From contig NZ_JAVDSL010000005.1 in NCBI RefSeq assembly GCF_031455295.1, positions 1 to 64,000 of the forward strand: a DNA stretch of 64,000 bases, written 5' to 3'. The position numbers and the translations under genes were made by a program. The stretch comes from Leifsonia sp. 1010 (GTDB lineage Bacteria > Actinomycetota > Actinomycetes > Actinomycetales > Microbacteriaceae). The notes beneath the pieces were generated by a model. The model was not told where the DNA came from, did not search any database, and saw only the letters and a list, made by a program, of their open reading frames with translations. Position 1 is the stretch's first letter. The number at the start of each line of letters is the position of its first letter. This document shows positions 47,944 through 57,132 of the stretch, piece after piece.

Positions 47944-49248
47944 TCAGCCGCCGAGCGACTGCTTGACCTGGTCCTGCGCGTTCTTCAGAGCCGCCTTGAT
48001 GTCGGCGTCGGAGACCGTGCTGCCGGTGGCGATCTTGGCGAACATGTCGTTCATCGCCTTGCCGACGGTGTTCTCGAACTGGTCCTCGGCCGGCACCAGC
48101 GGGAGCGGCTTGGACATGTCGTTGTAGATCTTCTGGAACGTCGCCGCCTCTTCGGCGTTGTCGGTGAAGACCGGCTTGGCGTCATTCAGCACCGGCAGGC
48201 TGGCGTACGGCTTGCCCAGCGTGGTCTGGACGTCCTCGCTCGTCATGTACTTGACGAACTTGAGCGCCGCGTCCTTCTGCTTGGTGTTCTTGAAGATCGA
48301 CAGGTTGATGCCGGCGATGAAGGTGGCGATGTCCTTGCCGCCCTCAGGAGCCGGGAACGGGACGACGCCGTACTGGTCGTTCTTCATGCCGTTGGCGACG
48401 ATCGAGGCGTCCGCGTTGTTCTGGCTGAGGATCATCGCGACCTTGCCGGTGGCGAAGTCGTTGACCGCCTGCACGCCGTTGTCGTACTGGGCGTTGGACG
48501 GGTTGACGACCTTGTCGCTCTGCATCAGGTCGAGGTAGCGCTTGATGCCGTCGATGTTCGCCTGGCTGTCGAACGTCGGGTTGCCCTTCTTGTCGAACCA
48601 CTCGCCGCCGTTCTGGGCCGAGTTGATGAACGCGAAGTGGACGTTCTCGGTGTAGCTGCCCGCTGCGAGGGCGAAACCGTACTGGCTGCCGTTGGTGAGC
48701 TTCTTCGCCGCGGCGACGAGCTCCTCCCACGTCGTCGGCGGCTGCACGCCGGCGTCCGTGAACATCTTCTTGTTGTAGTACAAGCCGTAGGCGAGGCCGT
48801 ACAGCGGGACGCTGGTGACCGGCTTGCCCTCGGCGCCGCCGGTGTCGAGCGCGGCCTTCACGAACTTGTCGCTGCCGCCGATCGCCTTCATGTTGGCGTC
48901 GTCGAACGGCAGGAACGCTCCGGTCGCCTGCAGGGAGGCGGCCCAGGTGTTGCCGATGTTCAGTACGTCCGGGCCCTGGCCCGAGGTGACCGCCGTCTGG
49001 ATGCGGGTCTGCAGGTCGTTCCAGCCGATGACCTCCAGCTTGACCTTGATTCCGGTCTGCTTCGTGAAGTCGTCCAGGACGGGGGTGAGGACCTGCTTGT
49101 CGTTGTCGAGGCTGGTCCCCTGGTTGCTCGCCCAGTACGTGAGTGTCGCCCCGCTGGACGACCCTCCGGATCCCGAGCTGCTGCAGCCCGCGACCACGAG
49201 CGAGACCGCTGCGGCCAGTGCCGCGACGGCGATGGCGCGTTTCCTCAT
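47944..49248 (-). CDS. Sugar-binding lipoprotein (SBP family 1)
   Basis: A 434-residue extracellular solute-binding protein. The signal peptide ends in the lipobox VAGC and is followed by a Ser/Gly linker. The mature part (TLTYWASNQGTSLDNDKQVLTPVLDDFTKQTGIKVKLEVIGW) is typical of oligosaccharide-binding SBP family 1. ATG 49248 is chosen over the upstream frame opening because it starts the signal peptide and follows AAGGAGTC. It is first of the operon after the LacI-type operator. Confidence 0.93.
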   Translation of the reverse strand: MRKRAIAVAALAAAVSLVVAGCSSSGSGGSSSGATLTYWASNQGTSLDNDKQVLTPVLDDFTKQTGIKVKLEVIGWNDLQTRIQTAVTSGQGPDVLNIGNTWAASLQATGAFLPFDDANMKAIGGSDKFVKAALDTGGAEGKPVTSVPLYGLAYGLYYNKKMFTDAGVQPPTTWEELVAAAKKLTNGSQYGFALAAGSYTENVHFAFINSAQNGGEWFDKKGNPTFDSQANIDGIKRYLDLMQSDKVVNPSNAQYDNGVQAVNDFATGKVAMILSQNNADASIVANGMKNDQYGVVPFPAPEGGKDIATFIAGINLSIFKNTKQKDAALKFVKYMTSEDVQTTLGKPYASLPVLNDAKPVFTDNAEEAATFQKIYNDMSKPLPLVPAEDQFENTVGKAMNDMFAKIATGSTVSDADIKAALKNAQDQVKQSLGG

Positions 49249-49330
49249 TGTGACTCCTTCGTCTCTTGATGGGGGGCGATCCCGGCCCTGGTGCGAGAGC
49301 CGGACGCGGGAGCGCCACGCTGAGCCTAAC

Positions 49331-49350
49331 TTAACCGGTTCAGGTGTCAA
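49331..49350 (-). promoter_or_regulatory. Promoter with LacI-type operator
   Basis: On the minus strand TTGACA (49345-49350) is the -35 element, and TAGGCT follows after 16 bases as a -10. Between them is the near-palindrome TGAACCGGTTAA (49331-49342), centred on CG like most LacI-family sites. Binding here would block the binding-protein/permease/glycosidase operon; the LacI-family gene is just upstream. Confidence 0.72.
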
Positions 49351-49419
49351 TCCTTGACTTCACCTCGTCCGAGGGTATACCGGCCGGTCGCCCCTGCCGC
49401 GCCGCGATGCGGCCGTGAG

Positions 49420-49469
49420 GTGCACGTAGTGGCGGTCCGCTACGGCGTGTCGCCCGCAACTACGTGCAC
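49420..49469. repeat. Inverted repeat after lacI-family gene
   Basis: GTGCACGTAGT and ACTACGTGCAC are perfect 11-base arms, extended by a GGCG/CGCC pairing. The loop holds TACGGCGTGTCG, the family C core. It lies 58 bp after the regulator's stop codon and before the operon promoter, in a terminator position. Confidence 0.7.
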
Positions 49470-49527
49470 TTCGATAGGCGCGGAGCGAGGGGCGAGGGGG
49501 CGCGGGGCGAGCGCGGGATGCGGGCGC

Positions 49528-50559
49528 TCAGCGGGCGGCGTGCTCGCCGGCGCGGATGCTGGTGGCGCGGGGCACGAGCCGGCTCGGCCGCGCGCGGCGG
49601 TCGAACGCCGGGCGCCCGGCGAGCTGGTCGAGCAGCAGCCGTGTCGACCGCCGCCCCTGCTCCTCCGGGTATCGGTCGAGCGCGGTGATCGGGCGGGTGC
49701 CGAGACGGCAGAGCAGGGAGTCGTCCCAGCTGACGATGGCGACATCCTCGCGGCCGGCGTGGTTGAGCGCGGTCTGTGCGCCCAGGGCGAGCAGGTCGTT
49801 CGAGGTCAGCACCGCGGTGAGGGATGTGTCGGTCGACAGCAGCTCCGCGGCGAGCCGCTCCCCCGACTCCATCGAGTAGTCGGAGACCGCGAACGAGAAC
49901 TCGACGCCGAGCTCCTGCCCGTGCGCGGCGACGGCGTCGCGGCGGTCCTGCTCGTGCTCGAACTCGGCGGGTCCGGCGATGTGCAGCGCGCGACGGTGGC
50001 CGAGGGATGCCAGATGCTCGACGAGGAGTCCGGCGTCGGCACGCGCGTCGTACAGCAGCACTTTGCCGGGCGCGACCGCCTCGCGGTTGCCGTGCAGCAC
50101 GAACGCGAGGCCGAGCTCCTCCAGCAGCTGCGGTCGCGGGTCGTCGAAGGTGATGTCGAAGAGCATGACGCCGTCCACCCGCGCCTCGGCGCTCCAGCGT
50201 CGATACGCGGCGACCTCTTGACCTGCGTCCGTGCCGACCATGCGCAGCAGCAGCGACTGCCCGGTCTCGGACAGTTCGGACTCCACCCCGGCGAGCAGGC
50301 TCATGTAGTACGGCTCGGCTCCGAGCAGGCTCGGGTCACGGCGGAGGACGATGCCGATCGTGTCGGACCGCGCGCGCGACAGCGCACGCGCGGACGAGCT
50401 GGGATGCCATCCCAGCTGCTCCGCCAGGGCCAGCACCCGCTCGCGCGTCTCGTCGCTCACTCCCGGGAGCCCATTGAGCGCGTACGAGACGGACGCCTTC
50501 GAGAGACCCAGCTGGTCGGCCAGCCCCGCGATGGTCACGCGCCCCGCTCCGTTGCTCAC
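49528..50559 (-). CDS. LacI family transcriptional regulator
   Basis: A 343-residue repressor. The N-terminal HTH VTIAGLADQLGLSKASVSYALNG (about 8-30) is followed by the hinge helix and a periplasmic-binding-like sensor domain. It is 280 bp upstream of the sugar-uptake operon and on the same strand; the CG-centred palindrome in that operon's promoter is its likely target. The inducer should be the sugar imported or released by the GH5-like enzyme. GTG start with AGGGAGG. Confidence 0.92.
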   Translation of the reverse strand: MSNGAGRVTIAGLADQLGLSKASVSYALNGLPGVSDETRERVLALAEQLGWHPSSSARALSRARSDTIGIVLRRDPSLLGAEPYYMSLLAGVESELSETGQSLLLRMVGTDAGQEVAAYRRWSAEARVDGVMLFDITFDDPRPQLLEELGLAFVLHGNREAVAPGKVLLYDARADAGLLVEHLASLGHRRALHIAGPAEFEHEQDRRDAVAAHGQELGVEFSFAVSDYSMESGERLAAELLSTDTSLTAVLTSNDLLALGAQTALNHAGREDVAIVSWDDSLLCRLGTRPITALDRYPEEQGRRSTRLLLDQLAGRPAFDRRARPSRLVPRATSIRAGEHAAR

Positions 50560-50728
50560 GGCCGCCTCCCTTCATGGTGCGCGGCCAACAATACTTGTTC
50601 GCGCGTTTCGCGCACCCGCCAGGTCGTGCGAGAACGCTCAGGGGGCCGCGCCCTGCGCCCGACCCGTCGCCGGACGGATTGGACGACGCACCCCGGGTTT
50701 CCCGACGAACGGCCGCAGCCCGGTCGGG

Positions 50729-50734
50729 CAGAAT
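50729..50734 (+). promoter_or_regulatory. -10 hexamer CAGAAT, leaderless start
   Basis: CAGAAT lies six bases before GTG 50741 and decides this start for the FAD oxidoreductase. There is no ribosome-binding site. Confidence 0.45.
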
Positions 50735-50740
50735 GTCGGC

Positions 50741-52156
50741 GTGAGCCCATCCCGGACCAGCACCGTCTTCGAGCGGCAGCGCCCCGACGCCTCCGTCGTG
50801 CGGCACGCGCTCGCGCCCAGCCGGCAGGCCGTGTTCTGGACGGAGGACGCGCCCGCCGAGCGTCATCCGCGCCTCCACGGCGACCTCAGCTGCGACCTGG
50901 CCGTCGTCGGCGGCGGCTACACGGGCCTGTGGACGGCGCTGCTCGCGAAGCGGGAGGATCCGTCCGCACGCGTCGTCCTGCTCGAGGGCCGCCGCGTCGG
51001 CTGGGCGGCGTCCGGCCGCAACGGCGGCTTCTGCGAGGCGAGCTTGACGCACGGCGACGAGAACGGCCGCACCCGCTGGCCCGGCGAGTTCGACGAGCTG
51101 CAGCGGCTCGGGATGCAGAACCTCGACGAGATCGAGCAGACCGTCTCCGAGCTGCGGCTCGACGCGGAGTTCGAGCGCAACGGCGCCCTGGATGTGGCGA
51201 CCGAACCGCACCAGCTCCCCTGGCTGCGGGAGGCCGAGGGGCCGGAGGCCACCTTCCTGGACCGGGACGCGATCCAGTCCCTCGTCCGCTCCCCGACGTA
51301 CGAAGGAGCCCTGCTGCGCACCCGCGACTCGGCGCTCATCCACCCGGCGAAACTGGTCCGGGCGCTGGCGAAGGCCTGCAGCGACGCGGGGGTCGAGATC
51401 TTCGAGCGCAGTCCGGTCGAGAGCATCGGCGACGGGACGGTGCTCGAGACGCCGACGGGAACCGTCCGCTCCCGCCGCACCGCTCTCGCGACCAATGTCT
51501 TTCCCAGCCTGCTGCGGCGGAACCGTCTCGCGACGGTACCCGTGTACGACTACGTGCTGATGTCGGAGCCGCTGACCGCATCCCAGCGGCAGTCGATCGG
51601 ATGGGAGGGCCGGCAGGGCATCGGCGATTCGGCCAACCAGTTCCACTACTACCGCCTGACCTCCGACGATCGCATCCTGTTCGGCGGCTATGACGCGGTC
51701 TACCACTACGGCGGTCGCGTGCGGTCGGCGTATGAAGATCGCCCGGCGTCGTTCCGCCGCCTGGCCGGGCATTTCTTCACCACGTTCCCGCAGCTGGAGG
51801 GGCTGACGTTCACACATCGCTGGGCGGGCGCCATCGACACCTGCAGCCGGTTCTGCGCCTTCTTCGGGTCGGCGCGGGAGGGACGCGTCGCCTACGCCGC
51901 CGGCTACACCGGCCTCGGCGTGGCGGCGACGCACTTCGGTGCGAAGGTGATGCTCGACCTGCTCGCCGGCCGCACCACCGAGCGGACGGAGCTGGAGATG
52001 GTGCGCACGCGACCCATCCCCTTCCCGCCGGAACCCGCCGCGGCGATCGGGATCAACCTCACCCGCTGGTCCCTCGACCAGGCCGATCACCGGGCCGGAC
52101 ACCGCAACGCCTTCCTCCGTGCGCTGGACGCGGTCGGCCTCGGCTTCGACTCCTGA
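50741..52156 (+). CDS. FAD-dependent amine/amino-acid oxidoreductase (DAO family)
   Basis: A 471-residue flavoprotein. DLAVVGGGYTGLWTALLAKRED (about 50-72) is the FAD dinucleotide-binding motif and GWAASGRNGGF the second FAD contact. C-terminal AAGYTGLGVAATHFGAKVMLDLL is typical of the DAO/gamma-glutamylputrescine-oxidase-like group. The substrate is probably a secondary or primary amine. It is close to, but convergent with, the PucR regulator of the aminotransferase cluster, so a joint role is plausible, not shown. Confidence 0.83.
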   Translation: MSPSRTSTVFERQRPDASVVRHALAPSRQAVFWTEDAPAERHPRLHGDLSCDLAVVGGGYTGLWTALLAKREDPSARVVLLEGRRVGWAASGRNGGFCEASLTHGDENGRTRWPGEFDELQRLGMQNLDEIEQTVSELRLDAEFERNGALDVATEPHQLPWLREAEGPEATFLDRDAIQSLVRSPTYEGALLRTRDSALIHPAKLVRALAKACSDAGVEIFERSPVESIGDGTVLETPTGTVRSRRTALATNVFPSLLRRNRLATVPVYDYVLMSEPLTASQRQSIGWEGRQGIGDSANQFHYYRLTSDDRILFGGYDAVYHYGGRVRSAYEDRPASFRRLAGHFFTTFPQLEGLTFTHRWAGAIDTCSRFCAFFGSAREGRVAYAAGYTGLGVAATHFGAKVMLDLLAGRTTERTELEMVRTRPIPFPPEPAAAIGINLTRWSLDQADHRAGHRNAFLRALDAVGLGFDS

Positions 52157-52182
52157 CCGCATCCGGCCGTCGGGCGTCGAGG

Positions 52183-52230
52183 TGACGCGACACGCCGTGC
52201 GGGCGCCTTCCACGACGGCATGTCGCGTCA
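52183..52230. terminator. Intergenic inverted repeat, family C
   Basis: TGACGCGACACGCCGT pairs with ACGGCATGTCGCGTCA (one mismatch) around a 16-nt loop. It lies between the convergent oxidoreductase and pucR genes. Confidence 0.8.
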
Positions 52231-52250
52231 ACCAGGTTGACGCCGTCAGG

Positions 52251-53972
52251 TCAGGTCGCGGCGCGACCCCTCGCCAGCACCGCGGCGTGGAGGGCCGCGA
52301 CGGTCTCGCCGTCGTCCAGGTCCATCCCGAGCAGCTCCTCGATCAGGGCGATGCGCTGGTAGAAGACCGACCGCGAGAGGTGGCTCGCCGCGGCCGCGCG
52401 CGTCCGGTTGCCGGGGTGGCTGAGGTACGCGCGCAGCACCTCCACGAGGTCTCCGCCTGTCGCCAGGTCGTACTCGATCAGCGGACGCAGCAGCTGCTCG
52501 GTGTGCTCCAGCAGCCGCGGGTCGCTTCCGAGCGCGTTGACCAGCCTCAGCAGCGGCCGATGCTGAACGCGCTGGATGAGCGGCCTCCGCCCGAGGCGAG
52601 CATCGGTGCGCGCGGCTGATCCGGCCGCCAGTTCGACCGCCTCCTCCAGCGACGACAGCAGCCCGGTGACCCCGCGCGCATCCGAGCCGACGGCGACGAC
52701 CGCCACCGGGTCGTCGAGGCGCACCGACCCGACGGCGTCCGCGATCGCGGCGAACAGGGCGTCCCCGAGCTGCCGACCCGGCCGAGCGGACACCGCGACG
52801 ACGAGGGTGCCCGGCTGCTCGGGATGCCGTCCAGCGACCGCGTCGACGCCCGCCGCCCGAGCGGCCTCCACGGCGCGCGCCGCCGCCGGAACGGGCAGCG
52901 TCCCGGAGCGCAGCCGCACGGCCACCCCCGCGACCGGCCGGCCGGAGAGCGGGAAGCCCGCCGCCTCGAAGCGGGCTGTGACGCCGCCCTCCCCCGCGAA
53001 CCGCCGGCCGAGCAGCGCCGCGAGCAGTGCGTCGTGGCTGCGCCGCGTCCACTCGTCGTCGTCGCGGTCGGAGAGCCGGCTGAGCGCGAGCGCGACCGCG
53101 GCCTGCTCGAGCACGTTGGAACGGCCGGCGGGATGCGGTTCTCCGGGCAGCCCGACGAGGTGACCCCAGCGCATCCCCCGTGCCTCGACCGGGACGATCG
53201 TCCACCCGGCCGCGCCCGACCGGTGGGCCGCCCGCGAGCGCTGCTCCCAGTCGGCGAGCTCGTCCTCTGCCGATGCGTTCGCTCCGGCAGCCGCCGTCCC
53301 ACTGGCGGCCGTCCCACTGGCGGTGAGGCCACTGGCCGCGATCACCCGGTGGCTGGTGTCCTCCAGCACCACCGGCGACCCGAGCACGCGCGCCGCCTGC
53401 TCCACGATGAAGTCGGCCGGGCTGCCGCGCAGGCTGAGACCGGTGAAGAGCGCATGGATGTCGTCCCGCGCCCGCAACGCGACCATCTGCTCCGCGATGA
53501 TGCGCGAGTGCACGGCCTCCGTGATCGCGACGAACCGCGCCTCCCGGTGCAGGACGACGAACGGGAGCCCGGCCGCCTGGAACTCCTGGACGAGCGCGGC
53601 GGGCGCGGCCGGCATCGGCGCTCCCAACTCCAGCACGAGCCCCGCGACGCCGGCCTCCACGAGCACCCGGCCGAGCCGGCGCAGGGCGGCGTCGTCGGCC
53701 GGCCACCCGACGCCGGTGGCGAGCAGCAGTTCGCCGCCGGAGCCCAGCCGGGCCGCCTCCGCCGTCTCGGCGACGTGCACCCAGCGCACCGGCGCATCCA
53801 ACCGCTCCCGGCCGGTCAGCACCTCGGGCAGGGCGACGGCCACCGGTTCCATGCGCAGCACCTCGCGCACCGTCGGCAGCACGGACGACGACGGCGCGTG
53901 CAGCTGCGGCGCATTCCCCGAGGCTTCCGGACGAACTGTTCGACCCGCGTGCGGGTCCCGACGATCTGGCAT
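52251..53972 (-). CDS. PucR family transcriptional regulator
   Basis: A 573-residue regulator with an N-terminal PucR sensor domain (about 30-140, LPTVREVLRMEPVAVALPEVL), a GGDEF-like/CdaR middle domain and the C-terminal HTH (YLSHPGNRTRAAAASHLSRSVFYQRIALIEELLG). PucR/CdaR proteins activate catabolic genes for purines, GABA or sugar acids. It is divergent from the MmsA/aminotransferase operon and should control it. ATG 53972 is preferred; GTG 54023 is another possibility. Confidence 0.88.
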   Translation of the reverse strand: MPDRRDPHAGRTVRPEASGNAPQLHAPSSSVLPTVREVLRMEPVAVALPEVLTGRERLDAPVRWVHVAETAEAARLGSGGELLLATGVGWPADDAALRRLGRVLVEAGVAGLVLELGAPMPAAPAALVQEFQAAGLPFVVLHREARFVAITEAVHSRIIAEQMVALRARDDIHALFTGLSLRGSPADFIVEQAARVLGSPVVLEDTSHRVIAASGLTASGTAASGTAAAGANASAEDELADWEQRSRAAHRSGAAGWTIVPVEARGMRWGHLVGLPGEPHPAGRSNVLEQAAVALALSRLSDRDDDEWTRRSHDALLAALLGRRFAGEGGVTARFEAAGFPLSGRPVAGVAVRLRSGTLPVPAAARAVEAARAAGVDAVAGRHPEQPGTLVVAVSARPGRQLGDALFAAIADAVGSVRLDDPVAVVAVGSDARGVTGLLSSLEEAVELAAGSAARTDARLGRRPLIQRVQHRPLLRLVNALGSDPRLLEHTEQLLRPLIEYDLATGGDLVEVLRAYLSHPGNRTRAAAASHLSRSVFYQRIALIEELLGMDLDDGETVAALHAAVLARGRAAT

Positions 53973-54064
53973 CGCTTCTACCGCCCCCGCTCTGTGATCA
54001 TTGGGAGGCAAGCTTACTGTCACCGCCGGGCAGAACGTCCGGCGAAACCGCGAGGAGGATCCCC

Positions 54065-55561
54065 GTGGCCCTGATCCGCCACTTCATCGCCGGCGAAGAG
54101 ATCGCCGCAGAATCGACCGGCGCCCTGCGCACCGGCCCGGTGTTCAATCCGGCGACCGGCGAGCGCCAGCACGAGGTCGCCCTCGCCGATGCCGCCGAGA
54201 CCGAGCGCGCGATCGCCGCCGCGCGCGCTGCCTTTCCTGCGTGGCGCGCCACCAGCCTGACCAAGCGCGCCGACGTGATGTTCCGCCTCCGTCACCTCCT
54301 GACCGAGCGTCGCGACGAACTCGCCGCCATCGTGACGAGCGAGCACGGCAAGGTGCTCTCCGACGCTGCGGGCGAGATCGGCCGCGGGCTCGAGAACGTG
54401 GAGTTCGCGAGCGGCCTGATCGACAAGCTCAAGGGCGAGTACAGCGAGCAGGTGTCCACCGGCATCGACGTGCACAGCGTCAAGCAGCCGGTCGGCGTCG
54501 TCGCCTGCATCACCCCGTTCAACTTCCCCGTGATGGTGCCGCTGTGGATGGTCGCCAGCGCCATCGCCTGCGGCAACACCGTCGTGCTGAAGCCGAGCGA
54601 GAAGGACCCGAGCGCCTCCGTGTTCCTGGCGAAGCTGTTCCGCGAGGCCGGACTGCCGGACGGCGTGCTGAACGTCGTGCACGGTGACAAGGAGGCGGTG
54701 GACACGCTCCTCGACTCCCCCGACGTCGCCGCGGTCAGCTTCGTCGGCTCCACTCCGATCGCCCGCTCGATCTACCAGCGCGCGTCGGCCAACGGCAAGC
54801 GCGTCCAGGCGCTCGGCGGAGCCAAGAACCACATGGTGGTGCTGGCGGACGCCGACATCGACGCCGCCGCCGATGCAGCGGTCTCGGCCGCCTACGGCTC
54901 CGCCGGCGAGCGCTGCATGGCGGTCAGCGTGGTGGTCGCCGTCGGCGACGTCGGCGACCGGCTGGTGCCGGCCATCCAGTCGCGCCTCGGCGCCCTGCGC
55001 ATCGGGCCGGGCACGGATGCGGCCAGCGAGATGGGCCCGCTCATCACGCGCGAGCACCGCGACAAGGTGGCGTCGTACGTCACAGGCGCCGCGGCGGAGG
55101 GCGCGACGGTCGTGGAGGACGGCACCGCGCGCTCGTTCGACGGCGACGGCTTCTTCGTGGGCGTCAGCCTGCTCGACAACGTGAAGCCGGGCATGAAGGC
55201 GTACGACGACGAGATCTTCGGCCCGGTGCTGTCGGTGGTCCGGGTCGACACCTTCGACGAGGCGATCGACCTCATCAACGCCAACCCGTACGGCAACGGC
55301 GTCGCGCTGTTCACCCGTGACGGCGGGGCAGCCCGCCGCTTCGAGTTCGAGGTGGAGGTCGGGATGGTCGGCATCAACGTGCCCATCCCCGTCCCCGTCG
55401 GCGCCTACTCGTTCGGCGGCTGGAAGAACTCGCTGTTCGGCGACTCGCACATCTACGGTCCCGAGTCGTTCCACTTCTACACGCGGAGCAAGGTGGTCAC
55501 CACGCGCTGGCCGGACCCGCTGCACTCGCGGATCGAGCTCGCGTTCCCCGGCAACGCGTGA
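54065..55561 (+). CDS. mmsA: CoA-acylating (methyl)malonate-semialdehyde dehydrogenase
   Basis: A 498-residue aldehyde dehydrogenase of the MmsA group, which turns methylmalonate or malonate semialdehyde and CoA into propionyl- or acetyl-CoA. Catalytic Cys284 is in GSAGERCMAVSVVV, the cofactor motif is FVGSTPIA, and ACITPFNFPVMVPLWM is the family N-terminal block. The GTG start has GAGGAGG. Together with the aminotransferase it makes a complete beta-alanine (or valine-type amine) degradation path to acyl-CoA. Confidence 0.92.
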   Translation: MALIRHFIAGEEIAAESTGALRTGPVFNPATGERQHEVALADAAETERAIAAARAAFPAWRATSLTKRADVMFRLRHLLTERRDELAAIVTSEHGKVLSDAAGEIGRGLENVEFASGLIDKLKGEYSEQVSTGIDVHSVKQPVGVVACITPFNFPVMVPLWMVASAIACGNTVVLKPSEKDPSASVFLAKLFREAGLPDGVLNVVHGDKEAVDTLLDSPDVAAVSFVGSTPIARSIYQRASANGKRVQALGGAKNHMVVLADADIDAAADAAVSAAYGSAGERCMAVSVVVAVGDVGDRLVPAIQSRLGALRIGPGTDAASEMGPLITREHRDKVASYVTGAAAEGATVVEDGTARSFDGDGFFVGVSLLDNVKPGMKAYDDEIFGPVLSVVRVDTFDEAIDLINANPYGNGVALFTRDGGAARRFEFEVEVGMVGINVPIPVPVGAYSFGGWKNSLFGDSHIYGPESFHFYTRSKVVTTRWPDPLHSRIELAFPGNA

Positions 55562-55575
55562 GCGAGGAGACGACG

Positions 55576-56994
55576 ATGACGGACACCATCCCGGCCACCG
55601 GCACGCGGACCGGCTATCTCGACCGGCACGGCGTCGAGCATCCGTTCGGGGATGCGGAGGCCGAGCGCCAGGTGCGCAGCGACGACCGCGGCCACGTCTT
55701 CCACTCGTGGAGCGCGCAGGCGAAGATCGACCCGCTGCCGATCGCCGCGGGCGAGGGCTCCACGTTCTGGGACTACGACGGAAATGCGTACCTCGACTTC
55801 AGCTCGCAGCTGGTGAACCTGAACCTGGGGCACCAGCATCCGGACCTGGTCGCCGCCATCCAGCAGCAGGCGGGCCGGCTCGCCACCGTGCAGCCGTCGA
55901 TGGCGAACGACGTGCGCGGCGAGCTCGCTCGACGCATCGCCGAGGTGGCTCCAGGGACGCTCAACAAGGTCTTCTTCACCAACGGCGGGGCGGACGCGAA
56001 CGAGTACGCGGTGCGCCTGGCGCGCGCCGTGACCGGCCGCCGCAAGGTGCTGTCGATGTACCGCTCGTATCACGGCGGCACCGCGACCGCGATCGCCCTC
56101 ACCGGCGACCCGCGGCGCTGGGCGAACGAGCCGAGCGACCCGTCGGTCGCGCACTTCTTCGGCCCGTACCCGTACCGGAGCGCGTTCCACTCGACCTCGC
56201 CCGAGGAGGAGACGCAGCGCGCGCTGGAGCACCTCGAGAACGTGATCGTGCTGGAGGGCGCCGGCACGATCGCGGCGCTCATCGCCGAGACCGTCGTCGG
56301 CACCAACGGCGTGCTGGTGCCGCCGCCCGGGTACCTCGCGGGCGTGCGGGAGCTGTGCGACCGGTACGGGATCGTGTACATCGCCGACGAGGTCATGGTC
56401 GGTTTCGGGCGCGTCGGCGAGTGGTTCGCTGTGGACGCCTTCGACGTGGTGCCCCACCTGGTCACCTTCGCGAAGGGCGTGAACTCGGGATACGTGCCGC
56501 TCGGCGGCGTCGTCATCTCGGACGCCATCGCCGCACAGTTCGACGATGTGCCGTTCCAGGGCGGCCTCACCTATTCGGGCCACCCGCTGGCCTGCGCCGC
56601 CGGGGTCGCGACGTTCGACGTGTTCGAGCGGGACGGCATCCTCGAGCGGGTGCGCGACCTCGGCTCGCGCGTGGTCGAGCCGGAGCTCCGGTCGTGGCAG
56701 GAGCGGCACCCGTCGCTCGGCGAGGTGCGCGGCCGCGGCCTGTTCTGGGCACTGGAGCTGGTGCGCGACCGCGACACACGGGAGCCGCTGGTGCCGTTCA
56801 ACGCGGCGGGACCGGATGCGGCGCCGATGGCCGAAGTCGCGGCGGCCTGCAAGGCTGCGGGCGTCTGGCCGTTCACCCACTTCAACCGCGTGCACGTCGC
56901 GCCGCCACTGATCATCGGCGAGGACGAGCTGCGTCGCGGTCTCGCCGCGATCGACGCGGCACTCGATGTTGCGGACCGCTACGCGCGGTCCTGA
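55576..56994 (+). CDS. Class III (omega) aminotransferase
   Basis: A 472-residue PLP enzyme of the beta-alanine/GABA/omega-amino-acid group. Conserved blocks include IYIADEVMVGFGRVGEWFA (Asp to PLP nitrogen) and VTFAKGVNSGYVPLGG (PLP lysine). It would give the semialdehyde used by MmsA. A GTG at 55558 overlaps the mmsA stop codon, but ATG 55576 has GAGGAG at correct distance. The two genes are certainly cotranscribed. Confidence 0.9.
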   Translation: MTDTIPATGTRTGYLDRHGVEHPFGDAEAERQVRSDDRGHVFHSWSAQAKIDPLPIAAGEGSTFWDYDGNAYLDFSSQLVNLNLGHQHPDLVAAIQQQAGRLATVQPSMANDVRGELARRIAEVAPGTLNKVFFTNGGADANEYAVRLARAVTGRRKVLSMYRSYHGGTATAIALTGDPRRWANEPSDPSVAHFFGPYPYRSAFHSTSPEEETQRALEHLENVIVLEGAGTIAALIAETVVGTNGVLVPPPGYLAGVRELCDRYGIVYIADEVMVGFGRVGEWFAVDAFDVVPHLVTFAKGVNSGYVPLGGVVISDAIAAQFDDVPFQGGLTYSGHPLACAAGVATFDVFERDGILERVRDLGSRVVEPELRSWQERHPSLGEVRGRGLFWALELVRDRDTREPLVPFNAAGPDAAPMAEVAAACKAAGVWPFTHFNRVHVAPPLIIGEDELRRGLAAIDAALDVADRYARS

Positions 56995-57001
56995 CCGGCG
57001 A

Positions 57002-57082
57002 GCGGATGGGCGGAGTGTGGATGGGCGGAGTGTGGATGGGCGGCACCTGGTGTCGTCCATCCACAGCCGCAGCTTGTCCACA
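57002..57082. repeat. 15-bp tandem repeats with DnaA-box-like motifs
   Basis: Three copies of a 15-bp unit (TGTGGATGGGCGGAG, the first lacking its start) run from 57002 to about 57043. Two hold TGTGGATGG (CCATCCACA on the other strand). CATCCACAG follows at 57058-57066 and TTGTCCACA, a perfect actinobacterial DnaA-box 9-mer, at 57074-57082. The cluster lies 51 bp before the NYN gene. Confidence 0.6.
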
Positions 57083-57120
57083 TCCTGCTTCCCGCCGGTC
57101 GGCTCACGGCGGCCGCAAGC

Positions 57121-57126
57121 TATCGT
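57121..57126 (+). promoter_or_regulatory. -10 hexamer TATCGT, leaderless start
   Basis: TATCGT lies six bases before ATG 57133 of the NYN gene. No ribosome-binding site is present. Confidence 0.5.
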
Positions 57127-57132
57127 GGCAGC

